From assembly GCA_029851415.1 (NCBI GenBank), contig CM056743.1, positions 30,082,405-30,146,404 on the forward strand: DNA of 64,000 bases, given 5' to 3'. Positions 1 to 11,856 of the stretch are shown here, piece by piece. The notes beneath the pieces were generated by a model. That model saw nothing but the letters and a program-made list of their open reading frames with translations, had not been told where the DNA came from and searched no databases. The stretch is from Eretmocerus hayati (taxonomy: Eukaryota; Arthropoda; Insecta; Hymenoptera; Aphelinidae). Made by a program: the position numbers and the translations under genes. Within the stretch, counting starts at the first letter, position 1, and each line of letters begins with the position of its first letter.

Positions 1-371
1 ATTAGAGTACGAAAAACGTGAAAATCTCATGTTGCTAAAGCAAAAAAGTGTTGATTGGGATGTCCGTAACAATGTCCAATAGCAAAAATTCATGTTTCCG
101 AGCGATAACGCATTGTTTTTCCAATGTTAACAAAAGGTAGATTTGCGGGCTACAGCAACGGCGAGGAAGCAGACGACGCGACGCCGCCCAACGCCGCTAC
201 CGTTGAATCTCTACGGCTATATCGTGCGCAACTACCCATTGTTTACATTGAAAAAACAATGGGTTATCGCTCGGAAACATGAATTTTTGCTATTGGACAT
301 TGTTAAAGACATCTTAATCAACATTCTTCCGCTTTGGCAACATGAGATTTTTACGTTTTTCTCACTCTAAT
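1..371. repeat. foldback element at window edge
   Basis: Bases 1-131 are nearly the reverse complement of 240-371; both arms carry the same stretch around GTTGC, CGAGCGATAAC and CATTG. The centre (about 140-235) is unusually GC-rich for this window. The outer end on the left coincides with the window start, so the true border and any target duplication cannot be seen. The 75-codon open frame across it is a by-product of the repeat, not a gene. Confidence 0.8.
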
Positions 372-689
372 CGATCGCTGAAAATCGCGATTTTCGCAAT
401 TTTTCAACTTTGAAACGCTCACAGCTCGAAAACGATGACTTATCAAATAACCTTACAAAGTTGCTTTGGGACCAAAAAAGTTGATATTGCTAATTTGTTT
501 AAACAATTTCATTTTAAACAATTTTGCACCAGAATTTCGTCTGGCAACATGGATTTTCGGATTCAGAAGGGTCTTCTGGAGGGGATCCCGTAAAAAAATT
601 CCATCAGACGGATTTTTCCAGCGATGGCGGTGATTTCGCCTAGTCTATATCCCACGGCGCACGATACGTACGGTGCAACACACGCACAC
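372..689 (+). repeat. degraded dispersed repeat, same family as 50280-51065
   Basis: Several blocks recur in order near 50.3-51.1 kb: a segment beginning TTTTGCACCAGA, then GGGTCTTC..GAGGG.TCCCG, then GGTGATTTCGCCT against GGCGATTTCGCCT. The two copies are clearly related but eroded. No coding potential is visible. This stretch ends where the I-element target site begins. Confidence 0.45.
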
Positions 690-702
690 ATAGGCTCACG
701 CG
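690..702. repeat. 13-bp target site duplication, left copy
   Basis: ATAGGCTCACGCG here is repeated exactly at 6905-6917, bracketing the I-type retrotransposon. A 13-bp duplication is typical of target-primed reverse transcription. The same bases form the left tip of the foldback that continues at 6918, so the retrotransposon landed in the end of that repeat. Confidence 0.8.
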
Positions 703-937
703 GAGTTCGTTTGTTCGTCACATAGAGAGCAGTCGCATAACCTATACCGCTTGGATGGGCAATTCGCTTCTTCTATATCTTTGGGCCGTGAAAGCCATCA
801 GTAGCAGCGAAGCACAGAATAAAAAAAGAGGAGGGGTAATTTTATCCTATCTCTTTACTTCTTCTATTTCTTCTATTAAATTATTCTAACTTCCAATCTT
901 TCTTTCTCTCATCAAATCAAATCTATAATCATTCGAC

Positions 938-2592
938 ATGGCTTGCGCCACCGAGATTTCAGACGACGAAATGGATGATTTCATGGGATTTGAAACCGCA
1001 AATTCTCAAAATCACTTGAATAATGATTGTGAAATGAACACGGATAACGATTCAGCCGGGAAAATCAATCCAAAAGGCATTTTAAAAAATGGTAAAAGGA
1101 CATCCCCGGATGATGAAATCCAGAAAAATCTAACCTCGTCAAAAAACAAAAAACTCTCGAATATTGATTTTCCTGGACAACATGGAATTTTCTTAAACGA
1201 TTCCCAACCTTTCCAAAATCAAGACAACTCAAACATGAACTCATTAATTTCAAATCATAATACAAACTTTGAATCTAATGGTATTGAAAAAAATTCCGAT
1301 CTTTACAACAGTAACTCCAACCTTTCACAGATCTCTGGCACCTCTGCTTTAACCCAATCTGAGACCACGGACTTTTTTCCGAGAATCAATTTTAAAATGT
1401 CACATTTCATGAAACACCATAGACCTCCCTTTACTGTACATGTATCTCCTATCAGCAATGATGTAAAATCTATTCTGTCATCTAAGGTTGGGAGTCTTCT
1501 TATTCAAAGTTATAATAATATCAATGAAATTTATTCAAGTCCTAATAATATCAATGAAATTTATCAAATCAACAAAAGAAAAATTGGCATCTCAATTCCA
1601 GATAGGAAAACTGCCAACTCTTTACTCGATGATCATGTATTCCCAGATAATGGTCTCAACGCAGTCATTCCTCTTCATCTGATCACCACTGATGCAATCA
1701 TCAAAGGTGTACCACTTGAAATTTCAACTCAACAGATTGTACAATTAGCTCATGCGGATGGTAATGTTATCATCCTCTCTGCAAGAAGGTTGAACAAAAA
1801 AACAGTTAACTCATCAAACAAAACTTTCAATTATACTCCTTCGACTACTATTCTTGTCACTTTTGATTCATACGTTATGCCTAGATCTATTCGCATCAAC
1901 TATGTGAGATACAATACTGAACGGTATAAACCTTCTCCAAAACAGTGCTATAAATGTTACAAATTTGGACATCTAAAAAAAATTGTAAAGCTAAGGCCAT
2001 ATGCATCCACTGTGGTGAGTTAGATCATTATTCAATACTTCACTGTCCTAAATCTTCTGATCCACCATGTTGCAGTAACTGCAAAGGCGAACATGAACCA
2101 ACTGACTTCAAGTGTCCTGTCGAAATTCACCAATATCAGGTTTATGATTATGTCTTCAAAAACTTCATTACATTAGATGAAACTAGAGAAATATTCAGGC
2201 AACAAGGTCATCAGAATCTGAACTTGAGCAACTTTCCCCCACTTCAAGGACATTTTCACCAACATAGAGGTTCCAATATCCTCACTTCAGCAACTTATCG
2301 GCAACAACAACAGCACTCTAAAACTCACAGAACCACATCTACAATAACATCACCACAGCAGGTAAGCCCATCTGAATTTGACCTGAGTTCTCTTGCAACA
2401 AGCATAGATAGTTGCCTTCATTCTCACAACAATAATGATCAATCTGTTAGTATGCTCTTGAACTTTGCCAAATTAATAGTAGACACTGTCATTAAAAATC
2501 AATCAAAAAATACAATACCTAATCCCACTGACAACATTCCACCTAAACAAAACTGCAATCCTCTCTTGAATTTACCCTCTCAATCTAAATAA
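938..2592 (+). pseudogene. LINE ORF1 (gag-like, CCHC), frameshifted
   Basis: This is the nucleic-acid-binding ORF1 of the I-type element. Translation starts at ATG 938 after a CT-rich leader; the N-terminal half is Asn/Ser-rich and low in recognisable structure. The C-terminal half has three cysteine-histidine knuckles: C-x2-C-x4-H-x4-C beginning CYKCYKFGH, then CIHCGELDH, then CSNCKGEHE. The first knuckle is split by a frameshift at a run of eight A (1975-1982): one frame stops at 2023, and the rest of the protein continues in the frame open to 2592. A one-base indel in the A run explains this; whether it is a real mutation, a consensus error or slippage cannot be told. ORF2 begins 17 bases downstream. 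Confidence 0.85.
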
Positions 2593-2609
2593 TTTCTTAT
2601 TGTTACAAT

Positions 2610-5600
2610 ATGAATAATAATATTACTAATTTATTTAACAAAAAATTGAAAATTTGTCAGTGGAATATTAATGGATTTGCAAACAAAAAACATGAGGTCC
2701 TAAACCTATCTCATGATGTGGATATTTTTGTTATCATAGAATCTTTTTTAAAACCTAACTCTAAATTCAGATTCAAAAAAAATTTTGCACTTGTAAGAAA
2801 TGACAGGCTAACTAATAACAAAGGTGGTTTATGCATCTGTTTAAAAAAAATGTCACTTTTCAAAAATTACCCAGCTTTATTGACATACCTGATATTTTTG
2901 AGACTCTGAATGTTATAATCTTTCCCAACAGCAATAAACCAATTTTAATCTCTGCTGTTTACAGACCCCCAAGTAGGCCTCCTCATCAAAATTTTGATCC
3001 AGAAGTTTTTTCCCAATTTCTTAGAAGAACTGAAATTTTCATCCAACACAAAAACATAAGCGCAATCATTTTGGGAGATTTCAATTGCCACCATTACTCG
3101 TGGAATTCAAATAGTGAACAAGACTACTTGGGTCTAGAGCTATTCAATGCAGTCAATGACTCAGATTTTATTATACTAAATAATGGTTCTAGAACTTATT
3201 TTAATCATAATTTTAACAAAATATCTGCAATAGATTTGTCAATTATCTCTTCAAATCTTGCTCCTACAACAAAATGGTCAGTCCACTCTCTCGAGTGATC
3301 ACTTTCCTATTTTTATTGAACTGATTTTAGATACAAACCAACACAATGCTTCTCAAAATAATGTTTCACATTGTATTAGCACAAAAAATATAGACTGGGA
3401 GAAATTCAAAAAAAATTTAATATCTTTTGAAACCACTTCTAATGATGACAATTTCAAGGATCTCTCTGTTCAAGTTCAATATGAATATATTTTAAACTCT
3501 ATATTTCAAGCTCTGGATAACTCAAGAAATAATACGCATAAAACACCTCGGCATGGTTATCAAAATCATTCAAACAGAAATAGAACACAACTTTTCACAT
3601 CAAAAAGGAAATATTCTGATACTCCTTGGTGGGATGATAATTGCCAAAAATTAGTGGATGATAGAGAAAACTCTCTTGCAGACGCCTTAGAAAACTTCTG
3701 TATTGACAAATGGATTCTTTATAAAAAAACTAATGCAAAAGTTAAAAGAGAATTAAAGAAAACAAAGGTGAAGAAATTTCGAGAATTCACTGAAACCTTA
3801 AACTGCAAAACACCTCTGGATTACGTCTGGTCAGTAGTTAAAAAATTTAAACATGGAATCTTGAATGATCAAATTCAATACTCTAATGATATTAATTATC
3901 TGAACTCTTGTGATTCTTTCATCAGAGAATTTTGTAATTTACCTTCATATGATTACATCCCTCCAAAAGAAGATGAATTGTGTAATAATCCTAATCATAT
4001 CAATCTTGATAACTCATATATTGACGCTCCCTTCACTAAACAAGAAATGATATTCGCTATCAATAGTCTGAAAACCAATAGCTCTCCTGGTCTGGACAAA
4101 ATTAATAATGAAATATTACAAAATATCCCATCATGTATAGTGGATAAAATCTTGACTATGTTCAACAAAATATTCAATACTAATGAATTTCCTTCTGAAT
4201 GGAAAAAATTTTTGATTACATTGATACCAAAGGGATCAAGTGGCAAAGTTAGACCTATTGCTCTCGCTTCGTGTTTGTTAAAATGCCTGGAGAAAATGGT
4301 TTATTTCAGGGTAAATTTCTATCTTGAAAATAACAATCTTCTTTCACCTACACAATTTGGTTTTCGCAGAAAAAAATCCTGTCATGATTGTTTGGCTATA
4401 CTAACTACTAATATTTATAATGCTTTCCTGGAAAATGAGTACATTGTTATTTTATTTCTAGATGTCAACGGGGCATTTGATTCTGTCGACCCCAATATTT
4501 TGATGCAAGATTTACTTGATCTCAATATTCCTTTCAAAACAAGAATGTTCATTTTTAATCTTCTGGCTAACAGAAGCCTAATCTTCAAAGTTGGAAACAG
4601 CCCTAAAGGACCCTTCCCATTGTTCGTCGGCTTGCCACAAGGTTGTGTTGGTAGTCCCACTAATTTCAATATTTATTCTAAAGACGCATCAAAATGTATG
4701 GAACCTAATTGTCATTTACTACAATTTGCGGATGACAATGTAATTTTTTGTTCCAGCAAGAGTTTGCCTGAAGCCATCAATTCAGTTCAAAAAAGCGTTG
4801 ATAACTTATCTGACTACTTTTTAAACAGAAAACTCATTTTATCTGCCATCAAAACTAATCTCTTAATCATGTCAAAAAAAATCTTTGACAAAAATGAATT
4901 TAGTATAAAAATCTATGATAGTTTGATCAAACCAACAGAAAAAGCAACTTACTTAGGTGTTATTTTTGATGATAAAATGACATGGGCACCTCATGGTGAA
5001 TATATAATTTCTAAATGCTCAAAAATCAATAATGTAATAAAATTCTTGAGAGGAACTTGGTGGGGAAGTCATCCCCAAGTTCTATTGAATATATACAAAG
5101 GACTGATTAGGGGTGTATCTGATTATGCATCATTTATATACAGTTTCAAAGACTATAAGCAAGAACTCTCCTTTAATCGAATACAGTATAAATCTCTAAG
5201 ACTTGCACTTGGGTATAGGCAAAGCACTCCAATTCGTGTAATTCATGCTGAGTCATGTGAACCACCCTTACACCTTAGAAGCTTGAATCTTGCCCACAGG
5301 TATACCTTGAAACTTTTCTCACAAACTAATCATCCATTAATATTGGATCTACATAGACTTCTGCTTAATACCCAAATGAATAACAAATATGGAATAAAGA
5401 AGAAATTTTCTCTGCTGAGTGCGTATGGGGAATTAGTTCATATGAAATACTTAATCTACAAATCTGATATTACACCTCCGTTCAATTATGATCTACAATC
5501 TATTTTTTACCAACCTTCTTCCGATATCAAATCAGGAACAGTAATTAAGAATTCTAGATGTCCAAATGATGCTTTCAGAAACATATTCAAAACACAGTTA

Positions 5601-6491
5601 TCCAATCACTTTAATCTTTTTACTGACGGGTCTAAACTATCTGAAAACTCTAACGGTGGATACGCAATCTATTCTGATGATTGGGAAAAAGAACTCATAA
5701 TCCAGAAGAAAATGTCTGGGTATGCTTCCATATTCTCCCTTGAAGCTTCAGCCTTAAAACATGCCATTCAATTCAGCAGAGATAACCAACTGAGCCCCAC
5801 TGTGATCTATACAGATTCCCTCAGTGTTTTGAAATCTTTAACTTCAAACCCTTTCAAGAAAGATATCTCCTTTTTATCTTTGGAAATTAAAAAATTGTTA
5901 TTTAAAGCTCACTCAGAAGGTCTGTCTATCCATCTAGTATGGATTCCATCACACCATGGGATTACTGAGAATGAAAGAGTTGATTTCCTGGCCAAAAATG
6001 CATGCAGATATGGTGAAAATTCTGACATCCAGATTCCGCAAACAGATTTACACCAGTACATAAATCAGAAATCATCTACTAAATTTTTCAGTTTCTTAAA
6101 TAACTTCCGTAAAAATACTGGTCATTATTACTTCAATAATTTCTTTTTGAAAAAGCTGAAACCATGGTTCCGGAAATGCAACAGTTCAAGAAGACTTATT
6201 GTTACCATAAATAGAATAAGATCTAATCACTACTCTCTCAATCATAGCATGCATAGAAAGAATATTGTCAATAATGAGTTTTGTTCATTTTGCCCAGAGG
6301 TGCCAGAAGATATTAATCATGTCCTCTGGGAATGCCCTCAATACTCATCTGAAAGAATAACCTTGATCAAGTGTCTTAAAAATGCTGAAATCAATGAACC
6401 TTTCTCGGCTGAATCCATTTGTAAATTCCCAAACAGTCTGGGAAGTCATCTCATTTTCAATTTTTTGAAAGCATGTTCACTTTTTATATGA
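2610..6491 (+). pseudogene. LINE ORF2: endonuclease, reverse transcriptase, RNase H; two frameshifts
   Basis: This is the polyprotein that nicks target DNA and copies the element RNA. In order: an apurinic-type endonuclease (QWNINGF near the start, GDFNCHHYSWNS at about 3078-3115, SSDHFPI at about 3290); a reverse transcriptase (about 4050-5000) with the catalytic FADD near 4726; an RNase H (about 5600-6010) with the acidic residues in FTDGS, LEASAL and YTDS and the later PSHHG..E..D segment; and a C-terminal CSFC..H..C cluster (about 6283-6336). The frame is broken near 2843-2850, at a run of eight A, and again near 3285-3297, both in the endonuclease region. From 3258 the frame is open for 1,077 codons, so the enzymatic core is intact. 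Confidence 0.9.
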
Positions 6492-6904
6492 TAACAATAA
6501 TATAAATTGCTACTGTTATTCTAGGTATCCGCTATAACCTAAATCATCCATTTTATACCTGATTCCTCCTCATTATCTCCTTCACTTTCATACATATCAT
6601 ACCTTCTACAACTTCATTTTCCTTCCTCCATTCTTTTCTACCCCTCCTCGCCAAACAGTGCTGAGCAAAAACCATCTACATCAATATTAGAAGAGCTCTT
6701 TTAATATTGCCTGCCACTACAACTAGAATCAACATCATCAATCAACTTATTCCAAGATAAACAGAATAGTTCAACGAGAAACTTCTACAAAAAACCAGAT
6801 ATTAGTCCATCCAATACAGTTAATCCAACATCTACACGAAATGGCCTAAGTCATACCTGCCCATTAGGAGCAGAAGACAAGGCCAATATATTTGAAAGAA
6901 GAAG

Positions 6905-7073
6905 ATAGGCTCACGCGCCGCGATGTTCGTTTTTGTTTACAAAGCGCTGCAAACTCATTGTCTCACATGCTATCGCGAGTTTTGGATATAAAAATGCTCT
7001 CTCAATATCCAAGAGTTGGAAAATATCAACAGAAGCGCTTTGTAAATAAAAACAGACATCGGCGCGTGAGCTT
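6905..7073. mobile_element. small foldback split by the I-element
   Basis: About 40 bases at the left (GGCTCACGCGCC onward, through TTTACAAAGCGCT) pair with the right end, where AGCGCTTTGTAAAT leads into GGCGCGTGAGC. The interior is about 90 bp. The first 13 bases also exist at 690-702 because the I-element duplicated them on insertion, so this foldback is older than the retrotransposon. Confidence 0.7.
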
Positions 7074-7141
7074 GGATGGGCCTGCGGTGCGCCGTGTCAT
7101 GCCCCGTGGGATGGCACGCGCTCGAATTGGAGACACGCCCG

Positions 7142-7584
7142 TAGGGGTTGTCTACAAATGAAGTGCCTGCGCCACGTCTTGGCGCATGATGCGGCTCACG
7201 GCATCCGCGCTAAAAAGTGGGTGTTAATTTATGGTACATTCGGGAACAAGGTGAACTGCAATGGGATGACGGTCAGCGGCCATTCGAGATCTCCCATCTC
7301 ACTCGCACCTAGTAGGTTATCCCATGAGTGCGAGGGAGACGACAGATCTCGAACGGTCACTGGCCGTCATCCCATTGCAGTTCACCTTGTTCCCGAGTGT
7401 ACACACACATCGAATGCTCATTCCGACGTCATGGGACCGAGGTCGCTAACCTCCGATTTTATACTTCGGATATATAATCGGTCACGGGGAAATTTATTTA
7501 GGGTGAGCGGCGTTAGCGCGGGTGCTGTGAGCCGCGCCATGTGCCAAGGCGCGGCGCGGGCGCTTCATTTGTAGACACACCCTA
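7142..7584. mobile_element. foldback element hosting a nested hairpin MITE
   Basis: Outer inverted repeats begin TAGGG..TGTCTACAAATGAAG at 7142 and end with the complement at 7584; they stay paired for about 70 bases on each side and are GC-rich. Inside lies a separate TA-flanked hairpin (7237-7399). Open frames of 89 and 138 codons that cross this region are products of the symmetry and are not called as genes. Confidence 0.75.
7237..7399. mobile_element. TA-flanked hairpin MITE, copy 1
   Basis: The element is a near-perfect hairpin 163 bp long. It begins CATTCGGGAACAAGG, ends with the complement CCTTGTTCCCGAGTG, and is bracketed by TA dinucleotides. Related copies lie at 11024-11181 and 52086-52260. 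TA borders and short size suggest non-autonomous elements of the Tc1/mariner type; no transposase is present in the window to confirm this. Confidence 0.8.
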
Positions 7585-7599
7585 ATAGCTCGACAAGCG

Positions 7600-8378
7600 C
7601 CTTAGTACATTTTTATGGTGGCAAAAACAGCTCCGCGTTACGTGCAGTGTGGGATAAGTGAATGGGAAAAATATCTACACGTACTTTGTACTCCCTACCA
7701 CTATGACCAGTCTCATATTGGTGGGTAAAATTGAGAAATGAGGAAGGTTTTTAATAATTTTCAGATGCATTCACAAAAATCACAGCGGCCAAATCCACGA
7801 GAAATCGCTAGTCCCCTTCTTCGGCTTTTCTGTCTCGATATCGATCTTCAAAGACCTCTATCATAACTGTGTATGCCAAATAGATGGCATGTGACTTCAC
7901 CCAAAGGTAATCGACCAGAGTGTACTGTGAGGGTTTTCTCATTTTTGACCCTCTAGTTCGAGCCTTACCCAAATGGGGGCTTATCTATTCCATTCTGCTT
8001 GTCAAGACCTATCGGATGGTACCCCTATAAATTTCACCCGTAACGCTCCCTGTGAATTATTTTAAATCACCCCTTGTGTATGTCCATATATATGCGTGTC
8101 TGTAAATTGTCGTCTCTTTGTCACGCGAGTACTCCTTGACCCCCAAAGCAATCTTACAGAAACTTCGAGGGTGTGTTCTAAACTTATCAATGATAAATCC
8201 AGTCCATTGACAGCTTCATACTCTCAAGACTTTCTCTTCCACGTCAAATTGATTACTTAAAATTCAACCCAATTTTCAGACCATGTTGGTTCAAACGTTC
8301 TGACATTTAAGACTCTGAATATAAATTGACAAATATTTAACCTAAGTATTTCTCGGTCGTTCTGAACAGAATGGTTGA
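7600..8378. other. no gene seen
   Basis: No coding region or clear repeat structure was recognised. Composition is AT-rich with scattered stop codons in all frames. Confidence 0.5.
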
Positions 8379-8482
8379 TAATCATATTATATTCGTGAAT
8401 CGGCAAATCGATCTCAAATTTGAGATTGATAGAGAAATTAAACTAGTCCTCCAATGCCGATTCACGGACATAATATCATTTG
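8379..8482. repeat. short hairpin repeat
   Basis: The left arm ending TTCGTGAATCGGCA pairs with the right arm beginning TGCCGATTCACGGA; the arms are about 26 bp and the loop about 50 bp. It looks like a small foldback; no target duplication is obvious. Confidence 0.55.
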
Positions 8483-8874
8483 AAACATAAGAGGACGAGT
8501 CAAGTTCGAAAAGTGTAACCAGAATGGTTGATACGAAATTTTGATCGTAACTTCCGTTTTCCTCAAAATTTTTTTTTCATTTTCCCTCCTATGTCACTCC
8601 AAAACTCGTATATACTTCGATCGATCTCTTTGAAATTTTGAGGCATTATTCAACGTCCTTGTGCAATGAGCCCAGTCTTTTTTGAGCCATATCCACCGAT
8701 TTTTTATGACTCTAGGGTCATTTTGCTTTCTCAAAGAGAAAACCTTGTGATGGTGCAGAGTTTTTCACATGTATATTATTATAGGCCGAGCGGAATGCTC
8801 AAAAATGCTCATGGTACGTGCTACTACCTTCCTATGTTCACTGTGTCTGCGGTAATGGCACAGTGCGTTACCTA

Positions 8875-9655
8875 AGGTAAGTGTGCCTAATTTGCCCCCA
8901 CTACTTTTGTTTTGCTCGCCATTTCAACTCATCTCCATATTTTTCAACGAACCTTAGCTCATTTTAAAGCTTGTTCCAAGACCTTTGAAATGAGCTGAAG
9001 TACGTTTAATCTCAACAAATTAGAGCCGAGATATCTTGACTTTGGCTAAAGAAGATGTTTTTCGAGTTTCCAACAGTGTGTTCCTAATTTGCCCCCACGT
9101 GGAAAAGAAGCCTATTTTCATGAGATTATACGGGTTTTTCGTATAATCGGGATATCTCGGCTCCCAGACCTCCAAATAAGACGTACTTTAGCTCATTTTG
9201 TAGCTTTTTTTACCTTCTCTCAAATTTCTTGAGTGAGATTGATGTATTTGAATGGAGCGAGGAATGAATTTGGAAAAAGACCATGGGGACAAATTAGGAA
9301 CACTGCACTTTTTCTCGTAATATGGGCGTAGAATTGGCTAAAAATCGAGTTTTGCAATTCTGCAAAAAGCATTCTAAAGTTGAGATAAAGATGAAGAAAA
9401 TGATTTAAAGGACGTTGAGATTGGTTGCACCAATTTTGTTTGGCATAACTTTTAGTGGGTAACAAAAAAGAAGTCGAACGTACCGAAAACCACTTTTTTG
9501 TTGTAAGAAATGCGCGGGTCATAGAGGATAGGTCCAGAACGTTTATTTCCTCATATTTTAAGAAAAAAATGCGCGGCAGCGTCTGCGGGTGCATACATTT
9601 TAGAACTTGAATGGGGGCAAATTAGGGAATGGGGGCAAATTAGGCACAGTTACCT
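8875..9655. mobile_element. TA-flanked element, GGGGGCAAATTAGG family, copy 1
   Basis: This 781-bp element starts AGGTAAGTGTGCC and ends GGCACAGTTACCT, with TA on both sides. Just inside each end is a G-rich/C-rich block (TTTGCCCCCA at the left, TGGGGGCAAATTAGG twice at the right). No intact transposase frame is present, so it is non-autonomous. A second complete copy is at 48157-49111, and pieces occur at 11857-12370, 15940-16510, 25310-25730 and 47351-47770. Confidence 0.75.
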
Positions 9656-9934
9656 TAGTTTTCAAATTGACATTACCTTTTCGGTAATGCCCCGTGCCGT
9701 TGCTACGTCTATGTATGTTTGGCGTTGAAAAATGATATGGCGTTCCCGTTAATGGTAAGTCGCATTAGATTGGCCATGTCTTGTGTGAAGAACTAATACC
9801 GCATGGCATTGGCTGTACCGAGTGTATGGAGTGTTAATGCCGCGGTTCTCAAACAATTTTTGGGCTGCTCGAGGTGTAGGGGTCGTGAGTGATATTTTAT
9901 CTTCTCGATAAAAGTTAACATGCATACATCCCAT

Positions 9935-10625
9935 ACTTACGGAAAAAATTCGAAGACCCAAGTTGTAGAACACAAAACTTCCGACAAAGAAGGTTCTCAC
10001 AAATTTCCCGGAAAACCCAAGCCTGGGTCGGGAAATGCGCGAAAACCGTTCCGCGCGTTCAACATGGACTTATATGGGGCAGCCGATGCAGCGCTACTAA
10101 ACTCGATGCTAATTTGATAGTTTTCAATTTAGGCCTGGGCGACCAAGTGCATCTTGAATAGGATAAAATTCCCTTCAGTATGACACGAGTCGTATCTCGG
10201 CAAGAACGAAGCACTTCGAGCATGGCTCAAAAAAGAAAGACAACTATGGTGTCGAAACGGTATTCTCGCAGGCAAAACTGCCGGCACGCGGTGCTCAAAA
10301 TTTGCACTTTACTTCGCTTCGCGCTGGAAAAGCTCCATACTCAGCAAGATACGACCTGTACCATTTCAAAGGGAATTACATCCTCCTCAAGATGCACAAG
10401 GTCGCCTAGTCCTAGATTGACAACCGTCAAATTGGCATCAAGCTTAATAGCGCTCCCGCGGGTGCTCCATATAAGCCTATGTTCAACGCGCGGACCGGAT
10501 TTCGAGCATTTCCCGCCCCAGACTTGGTTTTTCCGGGAAATTTATGGGGACCTTTTTTGTAGGAAATTTTACGTTCTACAACTTAGGTCTGCACAAATTT
10601 TCCGTGAAAATGGATATTTTTTGAC
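9935..10625. mobile_element. foldback element with long inverted arms
   Basis: About 9935-10163 is the inverted, diverged copy of about 10386-10625; shared blocks include AAGTTGTAGAAC, AAATTTCCCGGAAAA and CGCGCGTT. Arms are about 230 bp and the centre about 220 bp. The arms have diverged noticeably, so the element is not recent. Open frames across it are not supported as genes. Confidence 0.7.
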
Positions 10626-10629
10626 AACA

Positions 10630-11020
10630 AAGATATGCCGGGGTTTCCGGGCTGGCGACCTCATGCGTTTACTTCAGTGCCTCACAATACATACGAATAC
10701 ACCTTTCAACCTTCTGGAACACGAGGTTTTATTCAGACTACTCTCCATTTCCCTCCAGCACCCGAATTAATTCACTCCAAGTTCTTCCTCGTGTGTTCTC
10801 CTACTCAACTTTTTCCAACGCAGCTTCGACGATATCACCAATAGTACTAAGATCGATTAGTTCTATCACTGGCACAGTGATAGCAGTGCCATCGTGTCGT
10901 CTGCGTAATCCACAATTTTTACTCACCTTTCCTCGGATAGAATCACTCCTCCCCCCTCTCCTTGGGGCAGACCTGTTTTGGTTTTCTTCGTAGAGATATC
11001 CTTTGCCATGGTTGACATAT
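10630..11020. other. no gene seen
   Basis: No coding region, repeat border or RNA gene was recognised between the foldback and the next hairpin MITE. Confidence 0.4.
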
Positions 11021-11023
11021 GTA

Positions 11024-11181
11024 CACTCGGGAACAAGATGAACTGCAATGGGATGACGGTCCGCGGCCATTCGAGATCTCACTCGCTCCTAATAGGTTAT
11101 CCCATGTGTGCGAGGAAGACGACAGATCTCGAATGGTCATTTTGACCGTCATCCCATTGCACTTCACCTTGTTCCCGAGTA
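11024..11181. mobile_element. TA-flanked hairpin MITE, copy 2
   Basis: The left end CACTCGGGAACAAG and the right end CTTGTTCCCGAGTA are bracketed by TA. It is closely similar to copy 1 throughout, including the internal GAGATCT blocks of both arms, and 5 bp shorter. Confidence 0.8.
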
Positions 11182-11184
11182 TAT

Positions 11185-11850
11185 AATCCTGCTTTTAAGC
11201 ACCCTTGTCGTGGACTATATAACCACTATGGAGGTTGTTCGCCCCTATTCCTCGTGTTACTTCTTTTTAATAAGTGTACGCAGTGGATATTTTGGAGACT
11301 TTTATTCTTTAGTGAGTGATACACATACAAGAAATACATACTCGTGAATTTCGATAAGAACTGGGGAAATATCCTATATTTCATACAGTACAATCACTTG
11401 AGTTCTATTCAAATTGAATTGCTATCTCAATCACACGTACTGTGAGAATTTTCTTTGATAAACAAAATTGAAGATCACCATAGAACACACCAGGTTCATT
11501 CGATCACTGCTTACAGGGCGTACTGTGGTGCTCCAAGAGCCTTGATTAGATCTTATTCAAACAGGTGTTCGGATGGGGCATGCCATGGGGCGCCCTGAAC
11601 GCCCTACTGGCGCTCCGGAATTTTCCAAGCTTTCTCTAATGGAATACAGACAGTTAAAAATTCTCAGGACGGCCGATACAGCGGGCGCTCAGAGCGCTCC
11701 AAATTGAATAATCGAATAAAGCTATCGGGAGACCCCTAAACTTTCTGAATAGTGATATACATTCTATACCTATTTGATGCTCATTGTATGTCATATGAAT
11801 TATAATGACTTTATGTGGAAAGCTGAACAGTAAGAACAATTCAGGCATAC
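11185..11850. other. no gene seen
   Basis: No supported coding region. One short stretch contains repeated GGCGC..CCTGAACGCCC-type motifs near 11580-11620, but no periodic array. Confidence 0.4.
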
Positions 11851-11856
11851 GAGATA

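Larger units (their letters stand above)
703..6904 (+). mobile_element. full-length I-type non-LTR retrotransposon
   Basis: A 6.2-kb LINE lies between perfect 13-bp duplications (690-702 and 6905-6917). It has a 235-bp 5' leader, ORF1 with zinc knuckles, ORF2 with endonuclease, reverse transcriptase and RNase H, and a 3' untranslated region of about 410 bp ending in a short GAA-rich tail rather than poly(A). An RNase H domain after the reverse transcriptase places it in the I group of clades; the exact clade needs a tree. Length and architecture say full length, but both ORFs carry frameshifts, so this copy is not expected to make full proteins as read. Confidence 0.85.

Noticed and set aside
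7158..7574. 138-codon frame across the nested hairpins
   Set aside because: It runs through both arms of two inverted repeats; the openness reflects GC-rich symmetry.
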